From assembly GCA_022828595.1 (NCBI GenBank), contig JAKGHH010000002.1, positions 44,238,222-44,302,221 of the forward strand: a stretch of 64,000 nucleotides of DNA. The letters are read 5' to 3'. The number at the start of each line of letters is the position of its first letter. The stretch's first letter is position 1. A program made the translations under genes and the position numbers. This document shows positions 24,665-35,654 of this stretch, piece by piece. Below the pieces are notes generated by a model. It did not search any database, was not told the origin of the DNA, and saw nothing but the letters and a program-made list of their open reading frames with translations. Source of the stretch: Nelumbo lutea. Its lineage: Eukaryota; Streptophyta; Magnoliopsida; Proteales; Nelumbonaceae.

Positions 24665-25539
24665 GTGAGTATTGTTGTATTACTAGCTCTCTTAATGTCA
24701 ATAGTTACTAACGTGATTGTTGAACATTATAGTTTTTTCTGTAGCAAGTTGCTGAAAATTTTCTTTTAAATCTTGATATGTTTATACTATTCTTCACATA
24801 GTCATGGCCCACCTACCATCCATTTCACTTAACGTTGTTTCTTGAAACCAGTAATTTAAAAGGCACGCTTAGGTGCACAGGTGAGGCAACATATTTAAGG
24901 TTTTGTGTCTCACCTAGGCTCTCAGGCACAGCATTTTGAAAAGGCCATGCGCGGTTTCAAAATTTGCGCCTTTTGCCTCCGTTTGAAAGGCTAGCATCTT
25001 TTCAAAATTCTTCACATTCTCAACTGACAATTGAACAATCTTCATATCTTTACTTCTAGCTACCCTTTCTTTCCTCCACTACCCTATCTACTCCCTCTCC
25101 TTTTATGCCCTCTTCCACTGAATTCTAGACCACCTTCAATATCTGAAATAGTCTCTCAACTTCCTTTTCCTCTTATTACCCTCCTCTTAACTCTTCCTAA
25201 CATCCATTTTACCTCTTCTAGGCTGTTCACGATGAAGACCTAGGCTTCTCAGAAAAACTGGACTAACTGGATTTTAGACCTGTTCATGGGGCTGGGATCA
25301 GGGCTCATCTTTTTCCAAATTTGGAATGGGCCCCGGCCAAAGCCCGAGCCCCAGGAAATAGTGTAGATTCAGGCCCGAAACCTGGCCCGTGAACAGTTTC
25401 CTATGGATTTCCTTCCAATTTCTTAAAGCATCTCATCATCCGCCCTTCTATAAAGATAATTGCCAATTTAACTTTTGCATTCCCCCCATCTCTGTCTCCT
25501 CTCCTTTGCAATGCCTAGTATCACTTTTTCCTTCAACCT
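24665..25539. other. Non-coding interval with two short dispersed repeats
   Basis: No exon of SRP54 or NodGS was found. At 24850-25000 there is a segment rich in GGCAC/GGTGCACAGGTGAGGC words, related to those at 10225 and 18365. At about 25278-25399 a GC-rich palindromic segment starts CTGTTCATGGGGCTGGG and ends CCTGGCCCGTGAACAG, the form of a very small inverted-repeat element; no target duplication could be confirmed. Confidence 0.5.
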
Positions 25540-26117
25540 CTTCAAGCAAATTGCTTTATCAATGCTCAAATGCTTTCCCCCAAGCTCCTTTTCTTGTAAT
25601 TTAGCCATGTCATACTTGTTCTCTGCATTTCCTCTTTCTCCTCGGGAATTTGGGTGTGTCTGCTTCGTCCATAATCTGGGCCCCGGGAACGACAAGTTAG
25701 ATGCACGATCCCTTAAGTGCATCTTCCTTGGCTATTCTCGGACCCAAAAAGGATTAAGTGTTACCATCCTAGTTCTCGACGTTCCTTTGTGGTGTGCTGA
25801 TGTTACCTTTCTTTGAGTCTACTCCGTTTTTCTTGGGGTCCGGTGATGCTTCTTCCTCCTCATCACCTTCCCCCTCTTCCACTTCTAGTTTCCGATTCTG
25901 TTCCCCTTGTTCCAGCCGTGACCAAGTCCTTGCCTCCAGTGCCACCACCTGTTGAACGCCCACCTATCCGTCAAGTGTATACACATTGCCCACGTGTACC
26001 GGCTGCTACTCCTCCAGCTCCATCACCGCCGACAGATCCGGCAGTTGTCTCCACACCAGCCCCGAACACAGTATCTGATCTTGATCATCCCATTGCCTTG
26101 TGGAAAGGTAAACGCAC

Positions 26118-27931
26118 TTGCACCCTTCATCCTATTTCAAATCATGTTTCACTCACTCACCTCCCATCGCCAGTTTATCTCTTTGTTATCCTTCAGTTGT
26201 TGTCCCTAAGGATGTCCAGGAAGCCCTTGCCTCTCCAGGGTGGTGCCGTGCAATAGAAGAAGAGCTCTCAGCCCTACTTCATAATCATACTTGGGACCTC
26301 ACCATTCTTCCTCCTGGGAAGCAGGTTGTCGGTTGTAAGTGGGTTTATACTGTTAAGTATTTGCTTGATGGTAGTGTTGAGCGCCTGAAAGCTCGATTGG
26401 TTGCAAAAGGGTACTCCCCAAACCTATGGTATTGATTACACAGAGACCTTCTCCCCAGTTGCTAAGATAGGGTTGGTTCATCTTGTGATCTCTCTGGCAT
26501 CTATGTATGATTGGCCCCTCTATCGGCTTGATATCAAGAATGCTTTTTTGCATGGTGGTTCGCTCGAGGAGGTCTGCATGGAGCAACCACCAGGGTTTCT
26601 TGCTTAGGGTAGGATGGTAAGATATGCAAACTAAAGAAGGCTATATATGGGCTTAAACAGTCTCCTCGAGTATGGTTTGGTAGGTTCAGTGAGGTGGTAA
26701 AGAAGTTTGGTATGAAACAGTGCCAGGTTGATCATTCCGTCTTCAGTCATGACTCTCAGGCAAGAAAAATACTATTGGTGGTGTATGTAGATGATATTGT
26801 TATTACCGGGAATGATAAAATGGGCATTAACAGGTTGAAGACTTTTCTACAGGAACATTTTCAAACAAAGGACCTTGGTAAATTGAAATATTTCTTGGGG
26901 ATAGAAGTAGCAAGATCTAAGCATGTGCTTGATTTGTGTCAGAGGAAATATGTGCTTGATTTGCTAGAAGAAATAGGTTTGTTAGGTGCTAAACCAACTA
27001 AAACACCTATGGAAACAAATACTAGGCTAAGCAGTGATATGGGTGAAGTGTTTGAAGACCCTGTCAGATACTAACGACTTGTAGGTAAACTGAACTACCT
27101 AACCATTACTCGGCCAGATATTTCATTTGCGGTTAGTGTGGTAAGTCAGTTCATGCAGAAACCTCTGGTTCCTCATTGGAATGCGGTTCTAAGAATTGTG
27201 AGGTATTTAAAAGGGGACCCTGGTCGTGATTTGATATACAAAAGTGGTGGAAAACTTGAAATAGAAGGGTATACTGAGACTGGGCTGGCTCTATGTCTGA
27301 TAGGCGGTTATTGCACTTTTCCAGGGGGTAATCTGGTGACATGGAAAAGTAAGAAGCAGACAGTCGTGGCAAGAAGCAGTGCAGACGTAGAATATAGAGC
27401 TATGGCACCATACTGCTTGATATACAAAAGTGGTGGAACACTTGAAATAGAAGGGTATACTGATGCTGATTGGCTGGCTCTATGTCTGATAGGCGGTCTA
27501 CCACAGGTTATTGCACTTTTCTGGGGGGTAATCTGGTGACATGGAAAAGTAAGAAGCAAGACAGTCATGGCAAGAAGCAGTGGTAAGACGCAGAATATAA
27601 AGCTATGGCACATACTGCTTGTGAATTAGTGTGGCTAAGGAACCTTCTACAGGAGGTAGGATACAACATTAATACTCCAATGAAGCTCTAATTGTGACAA
27701 TCAGGCTGCAGTTTCATATTTCTTCTAATCCGGTGTTTCATGAATGAACCAAAGCACATAGAGGTTGACTGTCACTTTGTTAGAGAGAAGGTGCTGAATG
27801 GAGTGATAGACACTACATACATTAATACAGGAAACCGGTGGGCAGACTTATTTACAAAAGGGTTGAGTCAGGGAAGAGTGGACTACATATGTAACAAGCT
27901 GGGATTATATGATATATACTCATCAGCTTGA
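26118..27931 (+). pseudogene. Copia B pol: reverse transcriptase and RNase H
   Basis: RT runs over 26200-27080 in pieces: GCKWVYTVKYLLDGS, then after a shift DYTETFSPVAKIG, KNAFLHGG, YGLKQSPR and the catalytic YVDDIVITGN near 26787. RNase H runs 27200-27931 and ends with ADLFTKGLSQGRVDYICNKLGLYDIY. It contains a tandem duplication of about 190 bp (27228-27615), so the YTDADW and SRSSA..EYRAMA blocks occur twice with different errors. A stop near 26605 and multiple frameshifts make it non-functional. Confidence 0.85.
27228..27615 (+). repeat. Imperfect tandem duplication of about 190 bp within copia B RNase H
   Basis: Unit 1 (27228-27417) and unit 2 (27418-27615) both start TTGATATACAAAAGTGGTGG and end at the GCTATGGCAC...TACTGC phrase. 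Unit 1 lacks an 11-base piece (TCTACCACAG region) that unit 2 has. Unit 2 has extra single bases elsewhere. Confidence 0.85.
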
Positions 27932-27938
27932 GGGGGAG

Positions 27939-28209
27939 TGTTAGTGTAGGGGTATTTCTGTCTTTATACTTATGCTGAGGTTGTTGATCTGTAATATTAT
28001 ATTAGAACTAGTGTCCCTCACTTAAATAAGGGCACATGTGTCTTTTCCATATTATTAATAATATACACACATGTCTGAACGAATGGGAGAGTAACTTTTC
28101 CTCAAATTCGAACTAGACTTTTCTTCTCTCCTTTACTCCTCCTTTCTCTCTCTCTCTCTCTTTCTTCTTTCTTTCTTCCTCTTTCTTCTTGGCTGTTATC
28201 AAACTAACA
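27939..28209 (+). repeat. 3' LTR of copia B
   Basis: Begins TGTTAGTGTAGG straight after a purine tract (GAGGGGGAG, 27930-27938) and ends ATCAAACTAACA, giving short inverted ends TGTTAGT/ACTAACA. It contains a CT-rich simple-repeat stretch at about 28140-28195. There is no partner LTR in the window. Confidence 0.8.
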
Positions 28210-28512
28210 GAACTCAAAAGTAGGGCCGAATTATAACAAGTACAAAGACAACTATGCCCTTATAGGGCGGCAAAACATAAAACAACATATATAACACTCA
28301 GAAACATAATAAAATTTGGACTCACATAACTACTGTGGTCCCACCTCCTATCTAACAACTAACATAAAACATCTACTTAGAAAAACAGCATAAAACTAAT
28401 TAATCTTCAACAGACTGGATGGGGTCCAATCCAAATCCGGTCCATTGACACCCTTAAACAGAACATACTTTCATATAAAAATGTCAAAAACATTACAGAT
28501 GCACTTTTATAC
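28210..28512. other. Non-coding interval after copia B
   Basis: It should be NodGS intron. At about 28410-28456 there is a partial copy of the hAT MITE family found at 22333 (GGATGGGGTCCAATCC ... CCATTGACACCCTTA). No exon for the next conserved GS segment is seen. Confidence 0.5.
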
Positions 28513-28642
28513 CTGTTCCACTGGGATGTCCAAGGACTGGAGAGCAAAGTAAACTTCTTGAAACAAAGGGGATGCAGAATCAAATGCCGATGTGGAGCAA
28601 TAGGGTGTTGAGTCAAATGGTACCCATTCCTCCCTCCCACCT
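28513..28642 (-). CDS. NodGS: NodGS internal exon: GS catalytic domain (EEWVPFDSTPYC segment)
   Basis: Minus-strand exon of 130 bp in a FluG/nodulin-type fusion protein, an N-terminal amidohydrolase joined to a glutamine-synthetase-like domain. The translation REEWVPFDSTPYCSTSAFD, followed by a helix ending SLDIPVEQ, is the conserved GS-I-like segment just before the glutamate-binding E-x-G-x-G-Q-x-E motif, which should be in the next exon. The acceptor AG is at 28643-28644 and the donor at 28511-28512. It enters with one base and leaves in phase 0. The frame is clean. The following exon was not found to the left, where copia B lies. Confidence 0.85.
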
Positions 28643-28728
28643 CTAGAGAAATTAATTGTATTTTTGTCATAGTGAAAATGGAAAAAATAATACAAACCTA
28701 TACAACACAGGGACAAAGCATGACAAAC

Positions 28729-28781
28729 CTTAAAACATTCCTTAGGAGATAAAATTCATTTTCAAAACCAGCATTCATTTC
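28729..28781 (-). CDS. NodGS: NodGS small exon: NAGFENEFYLL segment of the GS domain
   Basis: A 53-bp minus-strand exon translating EMNAGFENEFYLLRNVLR. It corresponds to the GS strand carrying the conserved E-x-E/F-type metal-ligand segment in FluG-like proteins. The acceptor is GCAG (28782-28785) and the donor GTTTGT starts at 28728. It enters in phase 0 and leaves after two bases, fitting the one-base start of the next exon. No frame damage. Confidence 0.83.
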
Positions 28782-28856
28782 CTGCACATAATGTATTAAT
28801 GAATTAAAGAATGTGCATTGACTTCATATGTTGGACTGGGATATTAGAGTTAATAC

Positions 28857-28979
28857 CAAATTAAATTCATCTTTCAAGATTTTTGTAATCCTTCGGCAAG
28901 TGCCTCTCTTGGACAATATTCCCATGCTTGGCCAGGTTTAACATGCATGTCTGCCAAAACCATTTCCTCTTTTTGTGCC
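28857..28979 (-). CDS. NodGS: NodGS internal exon with a two-base excess
   Basis: The minus-strand exon encodes KEEMVLADMHVKPGQAWEY, then CPREAL and RRITKILKDEF, a conserved stretch of the GS domain of FluG/NodGS proteins. The acceptor TAG is at 28980-28982 and the donor GTATTA starts at 28856. It is 123 bp where 121 bp would keep frame. Two extra bases sit between the codons for AL and RR, near 28895-28900. The exons on both sides are clean, so this looks like the same insertion-type fault seen in SRP54. It joins by phase to the exon at 36468-36640 across a 7.5 kb intron that contains copia C. Confidence 0.83.
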
Positions 28980-30099
28980 CTATCAAGGAAAAGAAATATA
29001 ATACTATAAGTCATAGCATACCAACTTAAATATCTATTGACTTGGCTTAGGAATTAGGATTTATCCAAATTGACAATGATGGAAACCATCAAGATACAAA
29101 AGAGTAGAAGAATTGTATACCAGACACTGGTATATACACCATTTTTTTATAATAAATAAAAAAAGAAAATTCATTACTAATAGTCAGGAGTACAGAGATC
29201 AAAAACAAAGAATGATGAGGAATCACCCAACAAGAAAACAAAAACTAATACATGTCAAAATTCCCCCTTTGAAATCTCCAAAGTAGACCAGAAATCAAAC
29301 AAAAAAAGAGAGATAAATATGGTGAGAAAAATGAGGGCTACAGAAAGCAAGAGAGAAAAATATGCTATGAAGCATGAAGTCACTACCCATGTTACACAAG
29401 ACATATTTCCATTTTCCATTACCTTGTGACAGATTTATGGAGGTTTATGACCCACTTTAAGGCTTGACTTTGGGTTAACACAAAGGTAAAGTATATAACA
29501 AGTACATAGGCATCATGACCCAAGCACAAAAGAAATGAAAAGATTTAAAATATCTTTAACAAAAAAGATGAATTGCAGCAGTTTAAAAAGCTAGAATGCC
29601 AGTCTGCCAACCTCATACTTAAAAACTAGTATAAAAAACAAATGAGCCAAGATCCACAACATCCGACCAAAGCCCCTGGACCAGTGGACCTTCCAATCCA
29701 ATCCACCAACAGCAGTTAACCAAGGTCATCTGTAATACTTCCCAACTCCCAGGCCCCAGCCCTACCCACCAAAAACAACCACAATATGACAATACTGAAG
29801 TCCAATTCCTCAGAAAATAAACAATCTAGCCTTAGACCCCCAAATCTTTAAATGCTGAAGCTGGAAGGCTCAATGTTTTACTTATCCCTCTTCTACTCCC
29901 TTTCTTGTACCATCTTTTTATCACCTCAAGTTTTCCAAGCCTTATCCCACTAAATGACTATGGACTGCACCACATCTTAGGTGTCTGTGTGTTCAAGAGC
30001 CCTTCCAAGTGGTATAATTTTAAGATTATAGATAAGATAAAAGAGAATTACAAATTCTAAAATCTGCATAAAAGTTTTATTTGCCTCTTGCTTTCAAAT
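28980..30099. other. NodGS intron, part left of copia C
   Basis: No gene. A T-run-like tract near 29142 followed by AT-rich sequence may be a decayed retroelement tail. The remainder shows no recognisable feature. The copia C target duplication CAAAT is at 30095-30099. Confidence 0.5.
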
Positions 30100-30426
30100 A
30101 GTTGAAAAACAGCCCACTTGATGTATGGAACTGTTTGATATTAGATGCAAACCAGAAAATGAACAAACAAGAGAGGAAGAGAAGAGAGAGCTGGCGGCAA
30201 TGAGTGTTAGAGAGTAAGAGGTTCGAACATAACACCTCTCTAACACTCTAAACATCTTATTAATAAGTTAATCTTTGACAAATTACAAAGAGGCCCTTGA
30301 GTGAGCAGGAAAATACAAAAAACAGAATATTACAGAGTATGAGCCCAGAATAAGGCCCACAACAGAGAGAAACATAACATAACATGAAATGACAGTCTAT
30401 GGGCCATTCGGCCCATCTTCTCTACA
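30100..30426 (-). repeat. 3' LTR of copia C
   Basis: On the minus strand it runs from TGTAGAGAAGATGGGCC to TTTTTCAACT. The outer end is fixed by the CAAAT duplication, so the terminus is CT rather than the usual CA. The paired copy is at 35655-35982. Confidence 0.92.
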
Positions 30427-33400
30427 CTCCCCCTCAAGCTGAGCATAGATGTTAATCATGCCCAGCTTGCCAGTGTCATGTTGAAGCCTTGCCTTGGAAA
30501 TGCCCTTGGTGAGAAAATCTGCCAGTTGTCCTTCAGAAGTAATGAATGGAAGACACACTTCACCGGAGGAGACTCTTTCACGAATAAAGTGTCTATCAAC
30601 CTCAATATGTTTGGTTCTATCATGTACCGGGTTGTGAGCAATGTTGATGGCAGCCTGATTATCACAGTACAACATCATGGGTTTGTCATGATCTACCCCA
30701 AGTTCTTCCATTAAGGACCTTAGCCACAACAATTCCGAGACTCCATGTGCCATGGCTCTATATTCTGCTTCTGCGGAGGATCGAGCCACAACTGTTTGTT
30801 TTCTTACTCCTCCAAGAGACAACATTACCAGCCACCAGACTGCAATACCCTGAAGTAGGTCTTCTATCATCAATATTTCCAGCCCAATCAGCATCAGTAT
30901 AGGCTTCAAGTTTTAGATGACCATGTTTGGCAAATAGAATTCCTTTTCCTGGAGAGCCTTTCAGATAGCACAAAATCCGTTCTGCTGCTGCCATATGGGT
31001 ATCTCTAGGAGCATAAATGAACTGACTAATGCAACTGATAGCATACGCGATATCTGGCCTAGTCATGCACATGTACAAAAGCTTCCCAAGAAGTCTCTGA
31101 AAGACCCCTTTGTCTTCCAACAAAGTTTCATCCGAAGCTGAAAGTTTGTGACTCATATCAATAGGAGTTGCAGCTGGTCTTGCACCCAATTTTCCAGTTT
31201 CAGACAACAAATCAATGACATATTTCCTTTGGGAAATAAGAATCCCATCCCCGAATCTAGCAACTTCTATGCCAAGGAAATATCTCAACTCCCCCAGATC
31301 CTTAATCTCAAATTCTGTACGGAGGAAAGACTTAAGGCCCAGAATGCCAGAGGCATCATCACCAGTCACTATAATGTCATCAACATGCACAATGAGATAC
31401 ACTGCTAGAGACCCACTTTTCTTCACAAAAAGAGTATGATCTGACTGTCTGAACATAGCCGAATTTAACAAGTGCAGCTCTAAATCTCTCAAACCAGGCT
31501 CTAGGAGATTGTTTGAGGCCATAAAGAGATTTCTTCAGTTTACATACATTTCCTTGCATATCTTTCCCATACATTCCTAGAGGAAGACACATGTAGACTT
31601 CCTCATGTAAGTCACAATTCAGAAATGCATTCTTTACATTTAACTGATAGAGAGGCCAATCAAAGTGAGCTGCCAGAGATAAAAGAACCCTCACAGATGT
31701 CATCTTAGCAACAGGGGCAAAAGTCTCCAGATAGTCAATCCCATATGTCTGTGTGTAGCCCTTTGCAACAAGTCTGGCCTTGTACCTCTCAATAGTCCCA
31801 TCTGCCCTGTATTTAATGGTAAAAACCCACTTGCATCCAACTGGATCCTTCCCTTCAGGCAAATCCACCACCTCCCAAGTACCATTTTCATGTAGAGCAT
31901 CCATTTCAGCCTGCATGGCATCTCTCCATTCTGGAATCCCAAGAGCTTCTGATACAGACCTAGGAATGGGGTTAGAAGCAACTGAAGAGAGGTAGACACA
32001 ATATGAAGGGGAAAGTAGGTCATAAGAAAGGTGTTTGGAAATGCAGTGTGCAGTACACTTCCGCTTTCCTTTCCTAACAGCAATGGGGACATCAAGATCT
32101 GGGAAGGGGGATTCCAAGGGAGCTGAAGCAATACCTGTTATCTCATCTGTGATTGGGAGGGTATGAGCCTCATCTGTTGTAAGGGAAACCACTTGCTCAT
32201 TCCTGGATCTCTGCCTTTGATACACTTTGGGATTATGGGTAGGACGAGGAGGTAAAGAGATAGGAGCACTAGGACAAGAAGAATGAAGTGGCTGATCCTC
32301 CTTTGATTCATTTTGGGAGGATACAGATTTGTCAAGAGACTGAACTGGGAGAGGAAGGGGAAGAGCAAAAACTTGTGACAGACTCTCCCCCTGTTGACAA
32401 TGTCCTTCCTGAGAGGAACCATAAAAAAGGAGAAAGTTCATCAAAGGTAACATCCCATAGAGACATGTCTGGTGCCCAGTCTTTGGATCAAAACAACAAT
32501 AACCCTTTTGTGTGGGGGAGTAACCTAGGAAGATGCATTTGTGGGCTTTTGGTTCAAACTTGTGTCTCTGCACACTTGGAATGTGAACATAACAGGTACA
32601 ACCAAACACACGAAGAGGAATTGGGAAGAGATCCTTATCTGGATGAAAAAAGACTGAAGGGGATTTAAACCCTAAAACCCTGGATGGCATACGGTTTATT
32701 AGATAGGTAGCAGTAAGTACAGCATCACCCCAAAATCTTGTGGGAACATGTGAGGCAAAATAAAAGGCTCCTTGCAACCTCAACAATATGTCTATTTTTC
32801 CTCTCAGCAACTCCATTTTGTTCAGGGGTTCTAACACAGGAGCTTTGGTGAATAACCCCCATGTCAGAGAGATACAAGGATAAGCTCTTCTCAAAATACT
32901 CTTTTGCATTGTCAGATCTGAAAACCTTAATTCTGGTACCAAATTGAGTTAAAACGAGCTCATGAAATTGCCTCACAAGTCTCGGGATTTCATTAAGTAT
33001 ATCCAAGTGAATCTAGAAAAGTCATCAATAAACAGGATAAAGTATTTGTAGCCCCATAGAGGGTAAGTGGTAAGGCCCCCACACATCAGAGTGTACAATA
33101 TGAAAAAGAAAAGAGGATCTTTTATTGCTCACAGGGTAATTTTTTCTACAATGCTTTGACAACTGACATGACTCACAAATGAGACTGGACACACTGACTC
33201 CCTTTAAACAGTTTGGGAAACAAATGACTTAAGCAGAAAAAGGTAAATGACCCAACCGACAATGACTCAACATAATTTGACTGACAGACTCTGAAGAAGT
33301 AGAACCAAAAGCAACATTCTTGGGATGATCAAAGCATTGGCCAGGGGTGTCAAGCAAGTATATTCCATTTCGCTTCATGGCCACTCCCAATCACCTTCCG

Positions 33401-33720
33401 AGACTTCAGGTCCTGAAAACACACAGTGAGAAGGGAAAAAGGTTACACAACAATCCAATGACTTGGTCAAGCTACTTACAGATAACAAGTTGGTATTTAA
33501 CTTAGGTACATGAAGAGTGGAAGATAAAAGTAAAAGAGTCTGTAGGCTTGACAGTTCCCTTGCCAGAAATGGGGGCAAGAGAACCATCAGCTAAGGTGAT
33601 TTTGTCACGGCCAGGAAGCAAATCATATGACACAAACAAAGTGGAAAGGTTGGTCATGTGATCAGAAGCACCTGAGTCAATGATCCAAGGGGTCTTGGGA
33701 TTACCTGAGGTAGATGCATG
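30397..33720 (-). pseudogene. Copia C pol: protease, integrase, RT, RNase H
   Basis: Protease IIDSGASDHMT (about 33660-33700) keeps its catalytic Asp. Integrase has HSDVWGPY (about 33095), SDNAKEYFE (about 32905) and QNGVAERKNRH (about 32815), so the D, D, E triad is present. The 520-residue frame 32942-31380 covers the integrase end and RT (GCKWVFTIKYRADGT, NAFLNCDLHEE, YGLKQSPRAWF). RT continues at 31522-30758, where the catalytic motif reads VHVDDIIVTGD, with His for the usual Tyr. RNase H starts YTDADWAGN and shifts frame near 30815, then finishes in 30909-30397 (SSAEAEYRAMA, CDNQAAINIA, LADFLTKG). Damage is limited to a few shifts and stops. Confidence 0.9.
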
Positions 33721-33875
33721 GTTAGTAGAAGCCCTTATACCTGAGTGAGCAAATGCAGTGGTGGCTGGACTTCCAGAAGGGTTGGATGAATGAAGTTACA
33801 CCTTCAAGCTGGCTGATCATCCTTCCAAACTTCTCATATTCAGCTTTCATGGCTGCCAATTGTGCACTTGCAGAC

Positions 33876-34793
33876 TCAAACTCTATATCTGTACTTGTGG
33901 CAGTATGTTGCACTTCCTGTCTTTCTATTGTCATTCTTCTTCTGGAATCGGATAGGAACAAGACTGGGATGCAATTTCCAGCACTTGTCCTTAGTGTGTT
34001 TCGGCTTCTTGCAATATTCACACACCACCTCCTCCTTTCCTATGCCACTGGGAGCTCCTGTAACTCCTTTGGGTTTGATTCCCATATTTGCAAAATGATC
34101 ATTGATACTGACCCCTTGAACCTGCACTTTCCTCCTACTTTCCTCACTACTGACCAAAGCATATGCTTGAGACAATGAAACATCTTCCTTGGACAGGATG
34201 TTTTACTTTGTAATGTCATATTCAGAATTCAGCTCTGTCAAGAACTCAAAGACCCTATTCCTTTCAACCAATTTCCTATATGTTTCAGCATCCTTAGGGG
34301 TATCCCATGTCACGGCCTCTATCAAATCAATATCTTGCCATATAGATTTTATGGCTGAGAAGTATGCTGCAAGTGACTTCTCCCCCTGTCTTAGATTCTT
34401 CACATCACTTCTCAGTTTGTAAGCTCTGGCTACATTCAACTTCTGGGAGTAAGTTTCTGCAACACTATCCCAGATTTCTTTAGCCGAGTTCATCCACAAG
34501 TAATGTTGGCTAATCTGTGGCTGCATTGAGTTCACAAGCCACCCAATCACTGTGTAATTCTCCTGCACCCATTTCTCATAAGAGGGATCCTCCTCTGGGG
34601 GAGCTTTCTTGCTCCCAGAGATAAACCCCCACTTTCCTCTACTGCAAATATGAATTTTTACGGATTGTGACCAGGCCAAATAATTGGTTCCATCCAATTT
34701 AACTGTAGTTACAGCCAACAAGGAATCAGTTGTAGTTCCCAAATTATGTCCAGATTCAGCAGTGCTCTTGTTCTCAATTTCTAAGAAGTCCAT
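33876..34793 (-). pseudogene. Copia C gag with zinc knuckle
   Basis: The minus-strand ATG at 34793 opens a 196-residue frame with the UBN2-type gag domain (VTTVKLDGTNYLAWSQSVKIHI, TVIGWLVNSMQPQISQHYLW, YKLRSDVKNLRQGEKS). One in-frame TAA at about 34200 interrupts it. The frame continues at 34175 through SLSQAYALVSSEESRR to a CCHC zinc knuckle, CEYCKKPKHTKDKC, near 34000. A frameshift then follows. Only one stop and one shift separate it from an open gag, consistent with its young LTRs. Confidence 0.88.
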
Positions 34794-35639
34794 TATGTAA
34801 CAACTTCAATTAGGGTTTCGGGCAGGCCTTTAAAAGTGATCTGATTTCAAAGAACTCAGATTGAGTTGAAACAGTAGCAAACAAAACAACTCACAAACTC
34901 AATTCAGAACTGACAGGCCGTGAGAACCAAGTTCGGTGGCAGCACTTTCAAAGGGGAGAAACCCTGATTCAGCCTTCAAGGAACAATCAGTAGGCTCCAA
35001 ACAATATGTATTCTTGGTTCCCAACAATAATTTCCAAGGAGAACAAAGAAAACAGTCCCACAGTACCTAAGAGGACTTTTTACAAACTATGTATGCAACA
35101 GTCAACACTTCACTGTTAACAAGCAGAAATCTCTTCAAGAACACTTCGTCTAAGTCCAAGAAGCAGATGAACTTAAGTAGAGGCTTGTACCACTTAATTT
35201 AGATCAGTTTTTTTAGCAGTTTGGAAGCCCAATAACAGCCGAACCACACTTCCAGAATAACCCAGAAATCAGTCCAGCAACAGTGGGCCGAATGGAGGTG
35301 TTTTGAATGCTTTAACAATCCTCCCAGATAACAAAAAAATAACTCAGCAAAGAACTGAGAAAAGACTTACAGCAAGAGTCTCTGGTTTCAACTATAAACC
35401 AGGCCGAACACTTGTTCTCTGAGATAATTTCGAAAGTCCTTTTCTCTGATTTCAAATCAGGCCAAACAACTTGCTCTCTGATTCTTCACTGGTCACCGAA
35501 CCCTTCTCCAAGTGTATAGACACTTGGGCACCCTCCAATGACCTCCAAGAACCAGGCGGATGACTGTAAACTTTCAGCCTAGAACCTCCTCATGTAGTTG
35601 GCTGAACTAGAACCACATGAGGGACACGCCAAGCAATGA

Positions 35640-35654
35640 CCCACTTTGATACCA
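35640..35654 (-). promoter_or_regulatory. Primer-binding site of copia C
   Basis: Reads TGGTATCAAAGTGGG on the minus strand immediately after the 5' LTR, complementary in type to initiator methionine tRNA. Confidence 0.85.

Larger units (their letters stand above)
25540..28209 (+). mobile_element. Copia B: 5'-truncated Ty1/copia retrotransposon
   Basis: Plus-strand element. It begins in the late integrase region (REFGCVCFVHNLGPGNDKL, about 25645-25700), then RT, RNase H, polypurine tract and a 3' LTR (27939-28209). No 5' LTR, gag or protease is present. It occupies the interval where the missing 3' exons of SRP54 and NodGS would be expected. Its frame is broken often, mostly by extra bases, like the neighbouring SRP54 exons. 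It is not obviously the same lineage as copia A/F or C/D. Confidence 0.87.

Noticed and set aside
24742..24790. A further SRP54 exon after TGTAG at 24744
   Set aside because: The first few codons resemble the expected segment, but similarity ends after about four residues.
32288..32668. A 126-residue plus-strand ORF
   Set aside because: Antisense to the copia C integrase/RT hinge.
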